Numbered from the stretch's first letter, positions 17,427 through 26,704 are shown. The stretch: DNA of 64,000 nucleotides from Exiguobacterium sp. BMC-KP (GCF_001275385.1 NZ_LGIW01000015.1:1178001-1242000); one strand, 5' to 3'. Notes: generated from the letters alone by a model not told the origin. Numbers and translations: made by a program.

Positions 17427-18386
17427 TTAGCGTTTTCCTTTGATATACGGTATACCAACTGCTTTTGGCGCATCCGCACGACCAACGACACCAGCGAGTG
17501 CCAAGATCGTCAATAAATACGGTGCAATCAATAGATAAACTTGTGGAATCTGATCAAGTAAAGGCAATTGCTGACCAATGATTGAAATCGCTTGAGCGAA
17601 TCCGAAGAAGAGCGCAGCTCCCATCGCACCAAGCGGATTCCATTTTCCGAAGATCATCGCAGCGATTGCGAGGAACCCTTGACCGAGGATCGTCGTGACA
17701 CTGAAGTTCAATGAAATGGATGTTGCGTAGACAGCACCGGCAAGACCACCAAAACCACCAGAGATCATGACACCGATGAAACGCATCTTCGTAACGTTAA
17801 TTCCCATCGTGTCCGCTGCCATCGGGTGTTCCCCAACAGAACGAAGACGAAGACCGAATGGTGTCTTAAAGATGATATACCACGCAACGAAGGCAAGAAC
17901 GATCGCGATATACGATGTGTAATAAACGTTCGCAAAGAACATTTTCAAGACCGGAATGTCAGACAAGAATGGTACGTTTTCTTTCGAGATACGGTTTGGA
18001 ATCGAGTCTGTCTGTCCTTTTTCATAAAGCGCACGGACAAGGAAGATCGCAAGACCGACTGAAAGCAAATTGATTGCCACTCCAAGAACCGTTTGGTCTG
18101 CACGGAAAAGGATTGCTGGAATCGCAAGGAAGAGCGAGAAGACCGCTCCGACGATGATTGCGATCAGCATCGCTAGCCATGGGCTCGCAGCACCTAATCC
18201 CATTTTTGATAGTGTTAACGCTGTGACAACACCTGTGAAAGCACCCATGACCATTAATCCTTCTAATGCGATGTTAACGACGCCTGAACGCTCACTGAAA
18301 ATGCCACCAAGTGCTGCAATGATCAATGGAGCCGAATAGGCAAGTGCGATTGGCACGATGATATAAAGTACTTCAAGAAAACCCAT
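17427..18386 (-). CDS. nupQ: Nucleoside ABC transporter permease (NupQ/YufQ type)
   Basis: 319 residues, about eight to ten membrane helices, branched-chain amino acid type permease family (BPD_transp_2). Conserved cytoplasmic EAA-like segment LRSVGEHPMAADTMGINVTKMRF. With NupP it forms the membrane channel of a BMP-type importer; B. subtilis NupNOPQ takes up guanosine and other nucleosides, so nucleosides are the likely substrate. The gene overlaps nupP by 1 nt and ends the operon. Confidence 0.9.
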   Translation of the reverse strand: MGFLEVLYIIVPIALAYSAPLIIAALGGIFSERSGVVNIALEGLMVMGAFTGVVTALTLSKMGLGAASPWLAMLIAIIVGAVFSLFLAIPAILFRADQTVLGVAINLLSVGLAIFLVRALYEKGQTDSIPNRISKENVPFLSDIPVLKMFFANVYYTSYIAIVLAFVAWYIIFKTPFGLRLRSVGEHPMAADTMGINVTKMRFIGVMISGGFGGLAGAVYATSISLNFSVTTILGQGFLAIAAMIFGKWNPLGAMGAALFFGFAQAISIIGQQLPLLDQIPQVYLLIAPYLLTILALAGVVGRADAPKAVGIPYIKGKR

Positions 18387-19456
18387 TATTGACCGGCTCC
18401 TTTCGCTTTTTTAGATTCTTTCTTAACCGTGAACTTCTCAATGACGAGACGAATCGCGTAACCAGAAGCAACGAAAATGATAATGAACGCAATGATGATC
18501 TTAATCAATTCAGGCGGAATACCGATCTGTTGCATCGACAGACCACCGATGTTAAGTCCCGCAAACAGTAATGCCGCGAGAACGACACCGATTGGGTTAT
18601 TCGCACCTAATAAGGCAACCGCAATTCCGTCAAATCCAACTCCTGTAAAGGATGCGTTTAGTGTCATGTTTTGGAATGTCCCAAGACCTTCCATCGCTCC
18701 AGCGAGCCCTGCAAACACACCTGAGATGACGAACGATAGGATGATGTTACGGTTAACGCCCATCCCTGCATATTCTGCAGCATTTTTGTTGAATCCAACT
18801 GCTCGGAGTTCATAACCAAGCGTTGTTTTCCACAAGATGAACCAGAAGACAAGCGCTGCGATGACTGCGATGAAGATTCCGTTGTGCAACCGTGAGAAAT
18901 CAGTGATTTCTTGCAAGAACGGAGACGCAAGGGATGCTGATTCTTTTACGGATTCCGTCCGTTCGTTCGTAATTCCGATGACGTGACGTAAAATATCATT
19001 CGTAACATATAACGCGATATAGTTCATCATGATCGACGTGATAACTTCGTGCACGTGGAACTTCGCTTTTAAGATACCTGGAATCGAAGCCCAAAGTGCA
19101 CCAGCTAATCCTGCACCGATTAATGCAAGCGGTAAATGAATCGCTGTCGGTAAATCAAACTCGATTCCGATCCAAACTGCGACCATCCACCCGACGAGTA
19201 CTTGACCTTCAACCCCGATATTAAAGAGTCCAGTCCGAAAGGCAAACGCGACCGCGAGACCGGCAAAGATTAACGGAGCTGCTGCTCGTAATGTTTCACC
19301 GATACTGTATGGTTCGCCAAAAATACCATAGAATAACTGATCAAAACCGGCTATCGGATCGTATCCGCCGATGAGCATGACAATCGCCCCGACGACCATT
19401 CCAAGGATGATGGAAAGAATCGGAATGAGGATGCCGTAAAAACGCTCTAACTTCAT
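18386..19456 (-). CDS. nupP: Nucleoside ABC transporter permease (NupP/YufP type)
   Basis: 356 residues, first membrane subunit of the importer. Helices span about 10-330; the coupling segment is LRAVGFNKNAAEYAGMGVNRNIILSF, equivalent to that in NupQ. GAGGAGG 10 nt upstream of the ATG; the start overlaps the ATPase stop (ATGA), giving coupled translation and presumably equal subunit numbers. The C-terminal tail (KKESKKAKGAGQ) is basic and cytoplasmic. Confidence 0.9.
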   Translation of the reverse strand: MKLERFYGILIPILSIILGMVVGAIVMLIGGYDPIAGFDQLFYGIFGEPYSIGETLRAAAPLIFAGLAVAFAFRTGLFNIGVEGQVLVGWMVAVWIGIEFDLPTAIHLPLALIGAGLAGALWASIPGILKAKFHVHEVITSIMMNYIALYVTNDILRHVIGITNERTESVKESASLASPFLQEITDFSRLHNGIFIAVIAALVFWFILWKTTLGYELRAVGFNKNAAEYAGMGVNRNIILSFVISGVFAGLAGAMEGLGTFQNMTLNASFTGVGFDGIAVALLGANNPIGVVLAALLFAGLNIGGLSMQQIGIPPELIKIIIAFIIIFVASGYAIRLVIEKFTVKKESKKAKGAGQ

Positions 19457-20982
19457 GAATGACCTACCTCCTCTTTCTTACCGCCGGCCATCAGGAAGCC
19501 AAGCTCGATCTCATTCGTTTCTTTTGGATCCAAGAAGGCAACTGTTTTCCCTTCATAAAGAACAGCAATCCGGTCTGATACTTGAAGGATTTCTTCAAGT
19601 TCGAATGAAATCAATAGGACAGCGCGCCCTTTTTCACGTTCGAGAACCAACTGTTCATGAATAAACTCGATTGCTCCGACATCAAGACCACGTGTCGGCT
19701 GTGCTGCAATCAACAAATCTGGTGAACGATCGACTTCTCGCGCAATGATTGCTTTCTGTTGGTTACCACCTGACAAAGCACGAGCAAACGTCTCTGGACT
19801 CGGAGTTCGGACGTCGAACTTCTCGATGAGCGTTTTGGCTTTTTCCATGACTTGTTTATAGTTCATGATGCCCGCTTTTGAATACGGTTGTTGATAATAC
19901 GTTTGCAAGACCATGTTATGCCCGATTGAATAATCGAGGACAAGTCCGTGTTTATGACGGTCTTGTGGGATATGACCGACACCAGACTCTGTCACTTTAC
20001 GTGGTTTTAAGTTTTTGATTGATTTATTGTTGAGGAAAATCTCACCGCTGTCTGCTTTACGAAGACCTGTGATCGCCTCAATCAATTCTGTTTGCCCGTT
20101 GCCATCGATTCCGGCAATTCCGACGATCTCTCCGGCACGAATGTCGAGATTCAATCCATCGACAGCTTTGATGCCGCGACTGTCCTTGACGACCAAATCC
20201 TTGATGTCGAGAACAAGTTCTTGTGGATTTGCCTTGGAATACTCCGCATTAAAGTTTACTTCACGACCTACCATCATTTCAGCAAGACGGGATTGAGTCA
20301 TCGTCTCATCGATATCGACCGTTCCGATATATTTACCTCGGCGAATCGTCGTACAGCGATCAGCTACTTCCATGATTTCCTTCAGTTTATGCGTGATGAG
20401 GATGATCGACTTTCCTTCTGCGATCAAGCGATTCATGATTTGAATTAATTCCTTGATCTCTTGTGGTGTCAAGACAGCAGATGGTTCATCGAAGATCAAG
20501 ATATCTGCACCACGGTACAACGTCTTCAAAATTTCAACACGCTGTTGCATTCCGACTGAGATATCCTCGATTTTTGCATCAGGATCAACAGCAAGACCAT
20601 ACTGTTCAGAAATCTGGCGTACCTTCTCACGTGCAGATGCACGGTCGATCTTAATTCCCGCACGTGGCTCTGCACCTAAAATGATGTTTTCAGTAACAGT
20701 GAAATTTTGAACGAGCATGAAGTGTTGGTGCACCATTCCGATTCCTAGATCGTTCGCGACGTTCGGACTCGTAATATTGACTTTTTCACCACGTACACGA
20801 ATTTCTCCAGCCTCAGGCTGATACAAACCAAATAAGACGTTCATCAGCGTCGATTTTCCGGCACCGTTTTCACCAAGTAAAGCGTGAATCTCACCTTTCC
20901 GAAGCTGGAGCGTGATGTTATCATTTGCGACGAAACTGCCAAACTCTTTTCTGATGTTTAGCATCTCAATGACGTATTCCAA
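19453..20982 (-). CDS. nupO: Nucleoside ABC transporter ATP-binding protein (NupO/YufO type)
   Basis: 509 residues with two fused ABC modules, as in sugar and nucleoside importers. Module 1: Walker A GENGAGKST (about 38-46), signature region ISVGMQQRVEI, Walker B ILIFDEPSAVL. Module 2: degenerate Walker A GIDGNGQTEL and signature LSGGNQQKAIIAREV, which suggests one canonical and one weak ATP site, typical of the family. Start TTG at 20982 with GGAG 9 nt upstream gives MEYVIEMLNIRKEF, the family N-terminus. A hairpin separates it from the binding-protein gene. Confidence 0.92.
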   Translation of the reverse strand: MEYVIEMLNIRKEFGSFVANDNITLQLRKGEIHALLGENGAGKSTLMNVLFGLYQPEAGEIRVRGEKVNITSPNVANDLGIGMVHQHFMLVQNFTVTENIILGAEPRAGIKIDRASAREKVRQISEQYGLAVDPDAKIEDISVGMQQRVEILKTLYRGADILIFDEPSAVLTPQEIKELIQIMNRLIAEGKSIILITHKLKEIMEVADRCTTIRRGKYIGTVDIDETMTQSRLAEMMVGREVNFNAEYSKANPQELVLDIKDLVVKDSRGIKAVDGLNLDIRAGEIVGIAGIDGNGQTELIEAITGLRKADSGEIFLNNKSIKNLKPRKVTESGVGHIPQDRHKHGLVLDYSIGHNMVLQTYYQQPYSKAGIMNYKQVMEKAKTLIEKFDVRTPSPETFARALSGGNQQKAIIAREVDRSPDLLIAAQPTRGLDVGAIEFIHEQLVLEREKGRAVLLISFELEEILQVSDRIAVLYEGKTVAFLDPKETNEIELGFLMAGGKKEEVGHS

Positions 20983-21006
20983 GAAAATCCACTCCCATGT
21001 TTAGTT

Positions 21007-21038
21007 TAAAAGGGGGAGTCGCAATGCTAGCGACCCCC
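21007..21038 (-). terminator. Hairpin between binding-protein and ATPase genes
   Basis: GGGG-GTCGC pairs with GCGAC-T-CCCC (one bulge) and is followed on the minus strand by CTTTTAAAC. It lies about 10 nt past the lipoprotein stop with no promoter recognised behind it, so it probably acts as a partial terminator that leaves more binding protein than transporter. Confidence 0.7.
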
Positions 21039-21048
21039 GCTTTCATTA

Positions 21049-22122
21049 TTATTTCAGTGACGCTTCGTATTCTTTGTACTCGTCGTCTGTCGATGGGACT
21101 TTGATGTCGCCATCGATGATTTGTTTTTTGTACTCTTCGACTTTGTCGAGTGCTTCTTTCGAAACGTTGTCTTTCGAAGGTGCGATATCAACACCACCGT
21201 CTTTTAGACCGAACTCAACGACTTTACCTGCTGGGAAGTTGCCGTCTTTCGTATCTTTAGCGACTTGCTGGACTGCTGTATCAACACGTTTGACCATTGA
21301 CGTCAATGTGACGTTCTCAGGCATACCTTCTTCGACTTGGTCACGGTCTACACCGATAACCCAAACGTCTTCACCGTTTTTCTTACGGTTTTTCGCTTCT
21401 GTGAATACCCCTTGTCCTGTACCACCAGCTGCGTGATAGATGACGTCGACTTTTTTACCGTACATACCTGAAGCGATTGCTTGTCCTTTTTCAGCAGCAT
21501 TGAAGTCTTCTGCATATTGTACTTCGATGTCTGCATCAGGGTTGACTGCTTTAACGCCTGCTTTGAATCCACTTTCAAACTTTTTGATCAAATCAGAGTT
21601 AACGCCACCGACGAATCCGACTTTATCTGATTTCGTCGTCAATCCAGCAACAACACCCACGAGGAACGATCCTTCGTTTTCTTTGAAGACGATTGACGCG
21701 ACGTTTGGCTTGTCGACAACCATATCAACGAGTGCAAAGTTGCTCTTTTTGAACTGATCCGCTACTTTACCGATGTCTTCACCCATCAAGAATCCGATAC
21801 CGAGGATCAAGTCGTATTTAGCACGAGCTAATTGCTGAAGGTTTGGTTGGTAATCCGATTGTTTTGCAGATTGAAGATATTTGTAGCCAGTACCTTCTTT
21901 TAAGTCATTGTCTTTTCCGAACTTCTGGATACCTTCCCAAGCAGATTGGTTGAATGATTTATCATCCACGCCGCCTGTATCTGTAACCATACCTACTTTA
22001 AAGCCTTCTGATTTGCTACCGCTACCTGAATCTTTTGAATCGTCGTTGCCACCACATGCTGCAAGGACCGAACTCATTGCTAAACCTGTTGCTGCTAATG
22101 CGAGAAGTGACTTCTTTTTCAT
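21049..22122 (-). CDS. nupN: BMP-family substrate-binding lipoprotein (NupN-like)
   Basis: 357 residues. Signal peptide MKKKSLLALAATGLAM with lipobox VLAAC (Cys23), then a Gly/Ser/Asp linker and the BMP fold: VTDTGGVDDKSFNQSAWEG, GVDRDQVEEGMPENVTLTSMVKRVD. BMP-type lipoproteins bind nucleosides outside the membrane for the ABC transporter. The frame extends 11 codons upstream, but AAAGGGGAT 9 nt before ATG 22122 and the signal sequence fix the start. First gene of nupNOPQ. It is about half identical to the second BMP lipoprotein by eye. Confidence 0.93.
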   Translation of the reverse strand: MKKKSLLALAATGLAMSSVLAACGGNDDSKDSGSGSKSEGFKVGMVTDTGGVDDKSFNQSAWEGIQKFGKDNDLKEGTGYKYLQSAKQSDYQPNLQQLARAKYDLILGIGFLMGEDIGKVADQFKKSNFALVDMVVDKPNVASIVFKENEGSFLVGVVAGLTTKSDKVGFVGGVNSDLIKKFESGFKAGVKAVNPDADIEVQYAEDFNAAEKGQAIASGMYGKKVDVIYHAAGGTGQGVFTEAKNRKKNGEDVWVIGVDRDQVEEGMPENVTLTSMVKRVDTAVQQVAKDTKDGNFPAGKVVEFGLKDGGVDIAPSKDNVSKEALDKVEEYKKQIIDGDIKVPSTDDEYKEYEASLK

Positions 22123-22215
22123 CTGGAAAATCCCCTTTCGAATATGGTCATACAAAGTTCAAGACTACGTCTAGCACCCGAGGCTGGCGATGAGGAGCGT
22201 TACGTAGGTTATGAC

Positions 22216-22229
22216 GGAAAGCGCTTTCA
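22216..22229 (-). promoter_or_regulatory. Candidate cre site upstream of nupN
   Basis: TGAAAGCGCTTTCC on the minus strand matches TGWAANCGNTNWCA at 13 of 14 positions; its core GAAAGCGCTTTC is fully palindromic. It lies about 95 nt upstream of the nupN ATG, in the gap after gntR. Confidence 0.65.
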
Positions 22230-22251
22230 GTATTCATCCTAAAACAATGGC

Positions 22252-22971
22252 TCACACACGTTTACGGATGACGTGGAAATCAAACTTATCTGCTCGGAAG
22301 TAGTTCGCTGAAAAAAGAACGGAACGATCGAGCTCATCATAATGCGTCTGGCGCAATGCGAGCAAAGGTTGGTCCGTATGTAATTGTTCAGCGATTTTCG
22401 GATCAATACGCGGCTCGATATGCGTCACGGCATGTGTGACACGTCGTCCGAGTTCTTTTTCTAGAGCATCAAATAATGATGTCGAAGAGGTGAACTGCTC
22501 TTCATTTTTAATATAATGGCTTGGAATCTTATCGATACAATAGACGACAGGAACATCTCCTGCGAGTCGGATTCGTTCGATTCGATAAACCAATTCATCC
22601 GGACCAAGTTGAAAGCGTTCTCGGTCGCGCTCAGTCGGTTGGACCATCTCGGATGATAACACTTCTGATGTCGGAATCATACCTGCACGTGCAATCATTT
22701 CTGTCACACTGTATAACTCCTCAATGCCAGAAGTAAACGGTGGTCTTGCATTGATAAACGTACCGACACCGTGTTTACGGATGACGATGTTCTCATCTTC
22801 AAGAATTCGTAATGCCTCTCGAAGAGTAGCTCGACTGACGCCAAGTTGCTTTGAAAGTTCAAACTCTGAAGGGAGCTTCTCGCCTTCCTTGTAAACGCCG
22901 TCATCGATGTCAGACTTGATTTTTTCAATCACACGTAAATAAAGCAAACGATGATCTAATTTAATCGACAT
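22252..22971 (-). CDS. GntR-family transcriptional regulator (HutC/UTRA type)
   Basis: 239 residues. N-terminal winged helix (about 1-75): MSIKLDHRLLYLRVIEKIKSDI, then YKEGEKLPSEFELSKQLGVSRATLREALRILEDENIV. C-terminal UTRA ligand domain (about 95-235) with RIERIRLAGDVPVVYCIDKIP. Such proteins are usually repressors relieved by a small ligand. B. subtilis ymfC lies at the same place beside spoIIIE. Start ATG 22971 has GGATGGAG upstream; the frame's extra 34 codons overlap the promoter. Location between two BMP lipoprotein genes and the shared CAGANNTCTG sites point to nucleoside uptake as its target; the ligand is unknown. Confidence 0.88.
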   Translation of the reverse strand: MSIKLDHRLLYLRVIEKIKSDIDDGVYKEGEKLPSEFELSKQLGVSRATLREALRILEDENIVIRKHGVGTFINARPPFTSGIEELYSVTEMIARAGMIPTSEVLSSEMVQPTERDRERFQLGPDELVYRIERIRLAGDVPVVYCIDKIPSHYIKNEEQFTSSTSLFDALEKELGRRVTHAVTHIEPRIDPKIAEQLHTDQPLLALRQTHYDELDRSVLFSANYFRADKFDFHVIRKRV

Positions 22972-23009
22972 GACGCATCTCCATCCTCTATCTAGTTGTA
23001 ACCAGTGCT

Positions 23010-23019
23010 CAGACTTCTG
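23010..23019. promoter_or_regulatory. Operator copy 1 (CAGANNTCTG), gntR leader
   Basis: TCAGACTTCTGA (23009-23020) is a palindrome with 5-bp arms, about 20 nt downstream of the gntR -10. The same pattern recurs at 23090 and 24336. Confidence 0.55.
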
Positions 23020-23044
23020 ACGTATGAGAACTCCAGCCAAGATA

Positions 23045-23073
23045 AGTATATGACGCCCAACACAATCCTGCAA
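23045..23073 (-). promoter_or_regulatory. sigma-A promoter of gntR
   Basis: TTGCAG (23068-23073) and TATACT (23045-23050) on the minus strand with 17-nt spacing. Operator copies lie on both sides, which would suit looping or steric autorepression. Confidence 0.7.
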
Positions 23074-23089
23074 TCATTTTGTAACAGGT

Positions 23090-23105
23090 TAGAAGTCTGA
23101 CTTCT
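23090..23105. promoter_or_regulatory. Operator copy 2, upstream of gntR promoter
   Basis: The minus strand contains CAGACTTCTA (23090-23099), one mismatch from the palindromic motif, inside a second perfect palindrome AGAAGT-CTG-ACTTCT (23091-23105). It is about 20 bp upstream of the gntR -35. Confidence 0.5.
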
Positions 23106-23144
23106 GGCGCTTTTGTAACCCTTTTCATAACGCAATCAATAATG

Positions 23145-23178
23145 GAAGAAAATAGGGCATTCTACCTAAGAATGCCCT
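23145..23178 (-). terminator. Terminator of the second BMP lipoprotein gene
   Basis: A 10-bp perfect stem (AGGGCATTCT with AGAATGCCCT, 5-nt loop) followed on the minus strand by ATTTTCTTCC, 15 nt past the stop codon. Confidence 0.85.
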
Positions 23179-23193
23179 TTCTCTTTTCAACGC

Positions 23194-24207
23194 TTATTGC
23201 TCAGGTACTTCGATTTTTCCAGAAACGACATCCGCTTTTGCTTTTTCAAGCACCGTCATCGTCTTCTTCGAAATTTTTTCTGACGGAACAACATCAACGC
23301 CATCTTCTTTCAGACCATAACGAATCGTTTTTCCACCTTCGAGTTTACCGTCTTTCGCTGCGTTTGCTGTATCTTCGACTGCACGATCAACACGCTTAAT
23401 GACAGATGTCAATGTTACATCTTCAGGCATACCTTCTTCTTTTTGGTCACGATCGACACCGATAACCGAAACATCTTCACCATTTTTCTTACGATTCTTC
23501 GCTTCTGTGAAGACACCATTTCCTGTCCCACCTGCTGCTGGGAAGATAATATCTGCTCCTTTACCGTACATACCTGCTGCGATGGCTTGACCTTTTTCTG
23601 GCGCTGCGAAATCTTCAGCATACTGAACATCAATTTTAATCTTCGGATTGACGGATTTAGCACCTGCTTCGAAACCAGCACGGAACCGCTCGATAACGTC
23701 CATCTTCATTCCACCAACGAAACCGATGTGATCTTTTTTAGTTTCCATTGCAGCAACGATCCCCGCGAGATACGCTCCCTCATTTTCCTTGAATGTAATC
23801 GACGTGACGTTTTTTCCTTCAACGACGTTATCAACGATTGCAAATTGTGTGTCTTTAAATTGATCCGCAACTGTTTTGATATCCTCATTGAACGTGTTCC
23901 CGATTCCGAAGACTAAATCTTCTCCACCACGAGCAAGACGTGATAAATTCGGCTGATAATCTTGTTGTGATTTAGATTGTAGATAAGAGAAGCCTTCGTT
24001 TTTTTGAAGTTTGTTGTCTTTTCCGTATGCTTGAAGTCCTTCCCAAGCTGATTGGTTGAACGATTTGTCATCGATTCCACCCTTGTCTGCTACCATTGCA
24101 ACAGAGAATTGATCTTTTTGATCGGCTTTCTCACCAGAACCACCACAAGCAGCAAGACCAACCGTTGCTACTGACATCATCGATACGATCACGTGTTTCT
24201 TCTTCAT
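23194..24207 (-). CDS. Second BMP-family substrate-binding lipoprotein
   Basis: 337 residues, close paralogue of the NupN-like protein 1 kb away: same layout (signal peptide, LAAC lipobox with Cys21, KGGIDDKSFNQSAWEGLQAYGKDN, GVDRDQKEEGMPEDVTLTSVIKRVD). It lacks its own permease genes and has its own promoter and terminator, so it probably feeds the adjacent NupOPQ with another substrate range. Start chosen at ATG 24207, 9 nt after GAGGAG; the ATG three codons earlier touches the ribosome binding site. A perfect cre and an operator copy precede it, so its expression looks both catabolite- and GntR-controlled. Confidence 0.92.
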   Translation of the reverse strand: MKKKHVIVSMMSVATVGLAACGGSGEKADQKDQFSVAMVADKGGIDDKSFNQSAWEGLQAYGKDNKLQKNEGFSYLQSKSQQDYQPNLSRLARGGEDLVFGIGNTFNEDIKTVADQFKDTQFAIVDNVVEGKNVTSITFKENEGAYLAGIVAAMETKKDHIGFVGGMKMDVIERFRAGFEAGAKSVNPKIKIDVQYAEDFAAPEKGQAIAAGMYGKGADIIFPAAGGTGNGVFTEAKNRKKNGEDVSVIGVDRDQKEEGMPEDVTLTSVIKRVDRAVEDTANAAKDGKLEGGKTIRYGLKEDGVDVVPSEKISKKTMTVLEKAKADVVSGKIEVPEQ

Positions 24208-24230
24208 CTTATCCATCTCCTCTACATTTA

Positions 24231-24244
24231 TGAGAGCGCTTTCA
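24231..24244 (-). promoter_or_regulatory. Perfect cre site downstream of the BMP gene promoter
   Basis: TGAAAGCGCTCTCA on the minus strand matches the CcpA consensus TGWAANCGNTNWCA at all 14 positions. It sits about 56-69 bp downstream of the expected transcription start, the usual roadblock position. Confidence 0.78.
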
Positions 24245-24306
24245 TTATCTATTTGTGAAAAAGTCGCTCCCAGACCTTAGTCAAAGGTCGGTCTCTCATA
24301 TGACTG

Positions 24307-24335
24307 AGTATGCCAAAAAGTCTTTCGAAAATCAA
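24307..24335 (-). promoter_or_regulatory. Promoter of the second BMP lipoprotein gene
   Basis: TTGATT (24330-24335) and CATACT (24307-24312) with 17-nt spacing on the minus strand, with TGG before the -10 (extended -10). The -35 directly touches operator copy 3. Confidence 0.68.
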
Positions 24336-24345
24336 CAGACGTCTG
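24336..24345. promoter_or_regulatory. Operator copy 3, abutting the -35
   Basis: CAGACGTCTG, a perfect 10-bp palindrome followed by AC, ends exactly where the -35 hexamer begins. A bound GntR dimer would hinder RNA polymerase. Confidence 0.58.
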
Positions 24346-24488
24346 ACAACTATTTTCATGAAAGCGATTTTATTTTTGTTTGATTCTAGATTTTTCCCAT
24401 TCATTTCTATTTATACAAAATCATCCTCTGTTTTGATCCTTTATATTTTTATATGAACGAGGTTCTCCTTCTATCAAGCCATTATTCT
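24346..24488. other. AT-rich remainder of the intergenic region
   Basis: The 331-nt gap between ftsK and the BMP lipoprotein gene holds the promoter, operator, cre and ftsK terminator listed separately. The rest is AT-rich with no open frame of note; a weak cre-like match (13 of 14) lies at 24359-24372 on the plus strand. Nothing else was seen. Confidence 0.6.
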
Positions 24489-24533
24489 AAAAAAAGAAAA
24501 GGAAGTCCCGGAATAATCCGTGACTTCCTTTTC
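24489..24533 (-). terminator. Terminator of ftsK
   Basis: A 17-bp stem with one mismatch (24496-24512 with 24517-24533), ATAA loop, followed on the minus strand by TTTTTTT, 7 nt past the ftsK stop. Confidence 0.93.
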
Positions 24534-24539
24534 AATCGA

Positions 24540-26687
24540 TCAACGTCCCATGACACGACGTGGTTTCGATCCCTCAGACGGACCAATCAATCCGTTTTCT
24601 TCTAACGCATCGATTAGACGGGCTGCGCGGTTATAACCAATCCGGTACTTTCGTTGAATCATTGAAGTCGATGCCGTCTCTTGGGTCAGAATGAACTGGA
24701 CAACTTCATCATAAAGAGGATCATCGACTTCTGTTTCCCCTTCCGGTACATCTTTTGGAATCATCGCTTCAACGTATTGTGCCTTTTGTTGACTGATGAC
24801 ATGATTGACGACCTTCTCGACTTCTTCATCCGATAGGAAGGCACCTTGTACGCGGACGGGTTTGTTCATGCCGTTACCGAGTAACAACATATCTCCTCGT
24901 CCAAGCAACTTATCAGCACCTCCTGTATCAAGAATCGTCCGTGAGTCTGTCGCACTCGAGACACTAAATGCGATACGCGATGGAATATTCGCCTTGATGA
25001 CACCCGTGATGATATCAACACTCGGTCGTTGCGTCGCGATGACCATATGAATTCCTGCCGCTCGTGCCATTTGTGCAAGACGCATGATCGCATCTTCGAC
25101 TTCATTTGACGCAACCATCATCAAGTCTGCCAACTCATCGACGATGACGACGATGTACGGTAATCGTTGATGAACTTTTTCCTCTGCGTTCATCTTATCA
25201 ATCAATGCATTGTAGCCTTCAATGTTTCTTGCTCCGTTTTGGCTGAAGATCTCATAACGACGTTCCATTTCTGAGACGACTTGTTTTAACGCCTGTGCCG
25301 CTTTTTTCGGATCAGTGACAACTGGTGCTAAGAGATGTGGAATCCCATTATAGACATTCAACTCGACCATTTTCGGATCGATCATCATCAGACGGACTTC
25401 ATCCGGTCGTGCGCGCATTAATATCGAGACAATCATACCGTTAATACAGACCGATTTACCAGAACCGGTTGAACCGGCAACTAAGACGTGTGGCATCTTA
25501 TTCAACTTTGCCGTTACCGTCTCACCAGAAATACTTCGTCCAAGCGCTACAAGTAATCGATCGCTATCCGATTGTACACTTTCTGCGCCAAGTACTTCTC
25601 GAAGGGAGACCATCGCGACTTCACGGTTTGGAACTTCAATCCCAACAGCAGCTTTCCCCGGAATCGGTGCTTCGATCCGAATATCTTTCGCCGCTAACGC
25701 AAGCGCTAAATCATCGGCGAGTCCAGTAATTCGACTAAGCTTGATGCCCTGCTTTGGTTCAATTTCATATTTCGTAACACTCGGTCCTAAGTGAATTTTT
25801 AAGACTTTCGCTCCAATTCCGAATGATTTTAAGGTTGCAATCAATTTCGTCGCGTTATCCTTTAGTCGTTTATTCTCACCCGATAAGTCTTTTGACGTCG
25901 GCTCGGCTAATAAATCAAGCGACGGCAGTTGATATCCATCTGGTGTCTCCGTCATCGTCAGTGGTCCTTGTGTCTCCGCTGCTTGCGGTTCAACATGATC
26001 AGCAAAACCAATGATTGGTACGTCTTGAATGTTGACCGAAGGATCCTCTGCTTCTTGTTCCGTTTCCACCGGTTCCTCGACAGTTGCCGGTCGCAACGTC
26101 TTCGGTTTTTTCTCACGGACCGGTTTCGGCGTCAGCTCTTTTTCGACACGAGGACGAGGTATCCGTTCACGATTGCGAAACTCTTCTATGCGTTCCCGAA
26201 GTCCGAGCCAGAGTTCTCCATAGAACGCTGGTCGAAGTAAATGAACGGCTGTCCCAATAAAGAACAGGCCAATCAAAAAGGCACCACTGCTTGAGATGTA
26301 ATAGGCTGCGTTTTGATAAAGCCATCCGTTTAAGATACCGCGGGGTGCACCAAGTATCAAATCGATCCAGACAACTAAACCGATCAGTAACATCGACCAT
26401 GCCCATTTTTGTGCGCGCGAAGCAGACGACAGTAGTAAGAGTAGGACAGCACCAATCCCTCCATATAATAAGGAACCAAACTGACCAATCAGTCGTTCTC
26501 CTCCGTCAGCTAGCGTCAGTCCGACTTTTCCGAACTCTCCAAAAGCGAGGAAGAAGGCAAGCAGTGAGACGATTGCGATGATGGTCGCATATGTACGATA
26601 AGCAATCGGCTGACGTTGTTTCTTAGCTGCCGGTCGTTTCCGTGGCGGCGTTTTTTTTCGTACGGGTTTTCGTTTCGTCGTCGCCAT
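24540..26687 (-). CDS. ftsK: FtsK/SpoIIIE-family DNA translocase
   Basis: Membrane-anchored, septum-associated motor that pumps chromosomal DNA out of the closing division site. 715 residues: very basic N-terminus ([15 protein letters not shown]), four to five membrane helices (about 28-170), a charged linker (about 170-270), and the motor (about 280-640) with Walker [16 protein letters not shown] and Walker [15 protein letters not shown]. The C-terminal gamma winged helix ([25 protein letters not shown]) reads polar DNA signposts. It is about 70 residues shorter than B. subtilis SpoIIIE, and with no sporulation genes nearby a purely vegetative role is likely. AGGAGGG precedes the ATG. Confidence 0.96.
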   Translation of the reverse strand: MATTKRKPVRKKTPPRKRPAAKKQRQPIAYRTYATIIAIVSLLAFFLAFGEFGKVGLTLADGGERLIGQFGSLLYGGIGAVLLLLLSSASRAQKWAWSMLLIGLVVWIDLILGAPRGILNGWLYQNAAYYISSSGAFLIGLFFIGTAVHLLRPAFYGELWLGLRERIEEFRNRERIPRPRVEKELTPKPVREKKPKTLRPATVEEPVETEQEAEDPSVNIQDVPIIGFADHVEPQAAETQGPLTMTETPDGYQLPSLDLLAEPTSKDLSGENKRLKDNATKLIATLKSFGIGAKVLKIHLGPSVTKYEIEPKQGIKLSRITGLADDLALALAAKDIRIEAPIPGKAAVGIEVPNREVAMVSLREVLGAESVQSDSDRLLVALGRSISGETVTAKLNKMPHVLVAGSTGSGKSVCINGMIVSILMRARPDEVRLMMIDPKMVELNVYNGIPHLLAPVVTDPKKAAQALKQVVSEMERRYEIFSQNGARNIEGYNALIDKMNAEEKVHQRLPYIVVIVDELADLMMVASNEVEDAIMRLAQMARAAGIHMVIATQRPSVDIITGVIKANIPSRIAFSVSSATDSRTILDTGGADKLLGRGDMLLLGNGMNKPVRVQGAFLSDEEVEKVVNHVISQQKAQYVEAMIPKDVPEGETEVDDPLYDEVVQFILTQETASTSMIQRKYRIGYNRAARLIDALEENGLIGPSEGSKPRRVMGR

Positions 26688-26704
26688 ACGTCATCCCTCC
26701 TGAT

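Noticed and set aside
23443-23916. 157-codon plus-strand frame opposite the BMP lipoprotein gene
   Set aside because: Antisense shadow of a conserved coding sequence with no recognisable domain.
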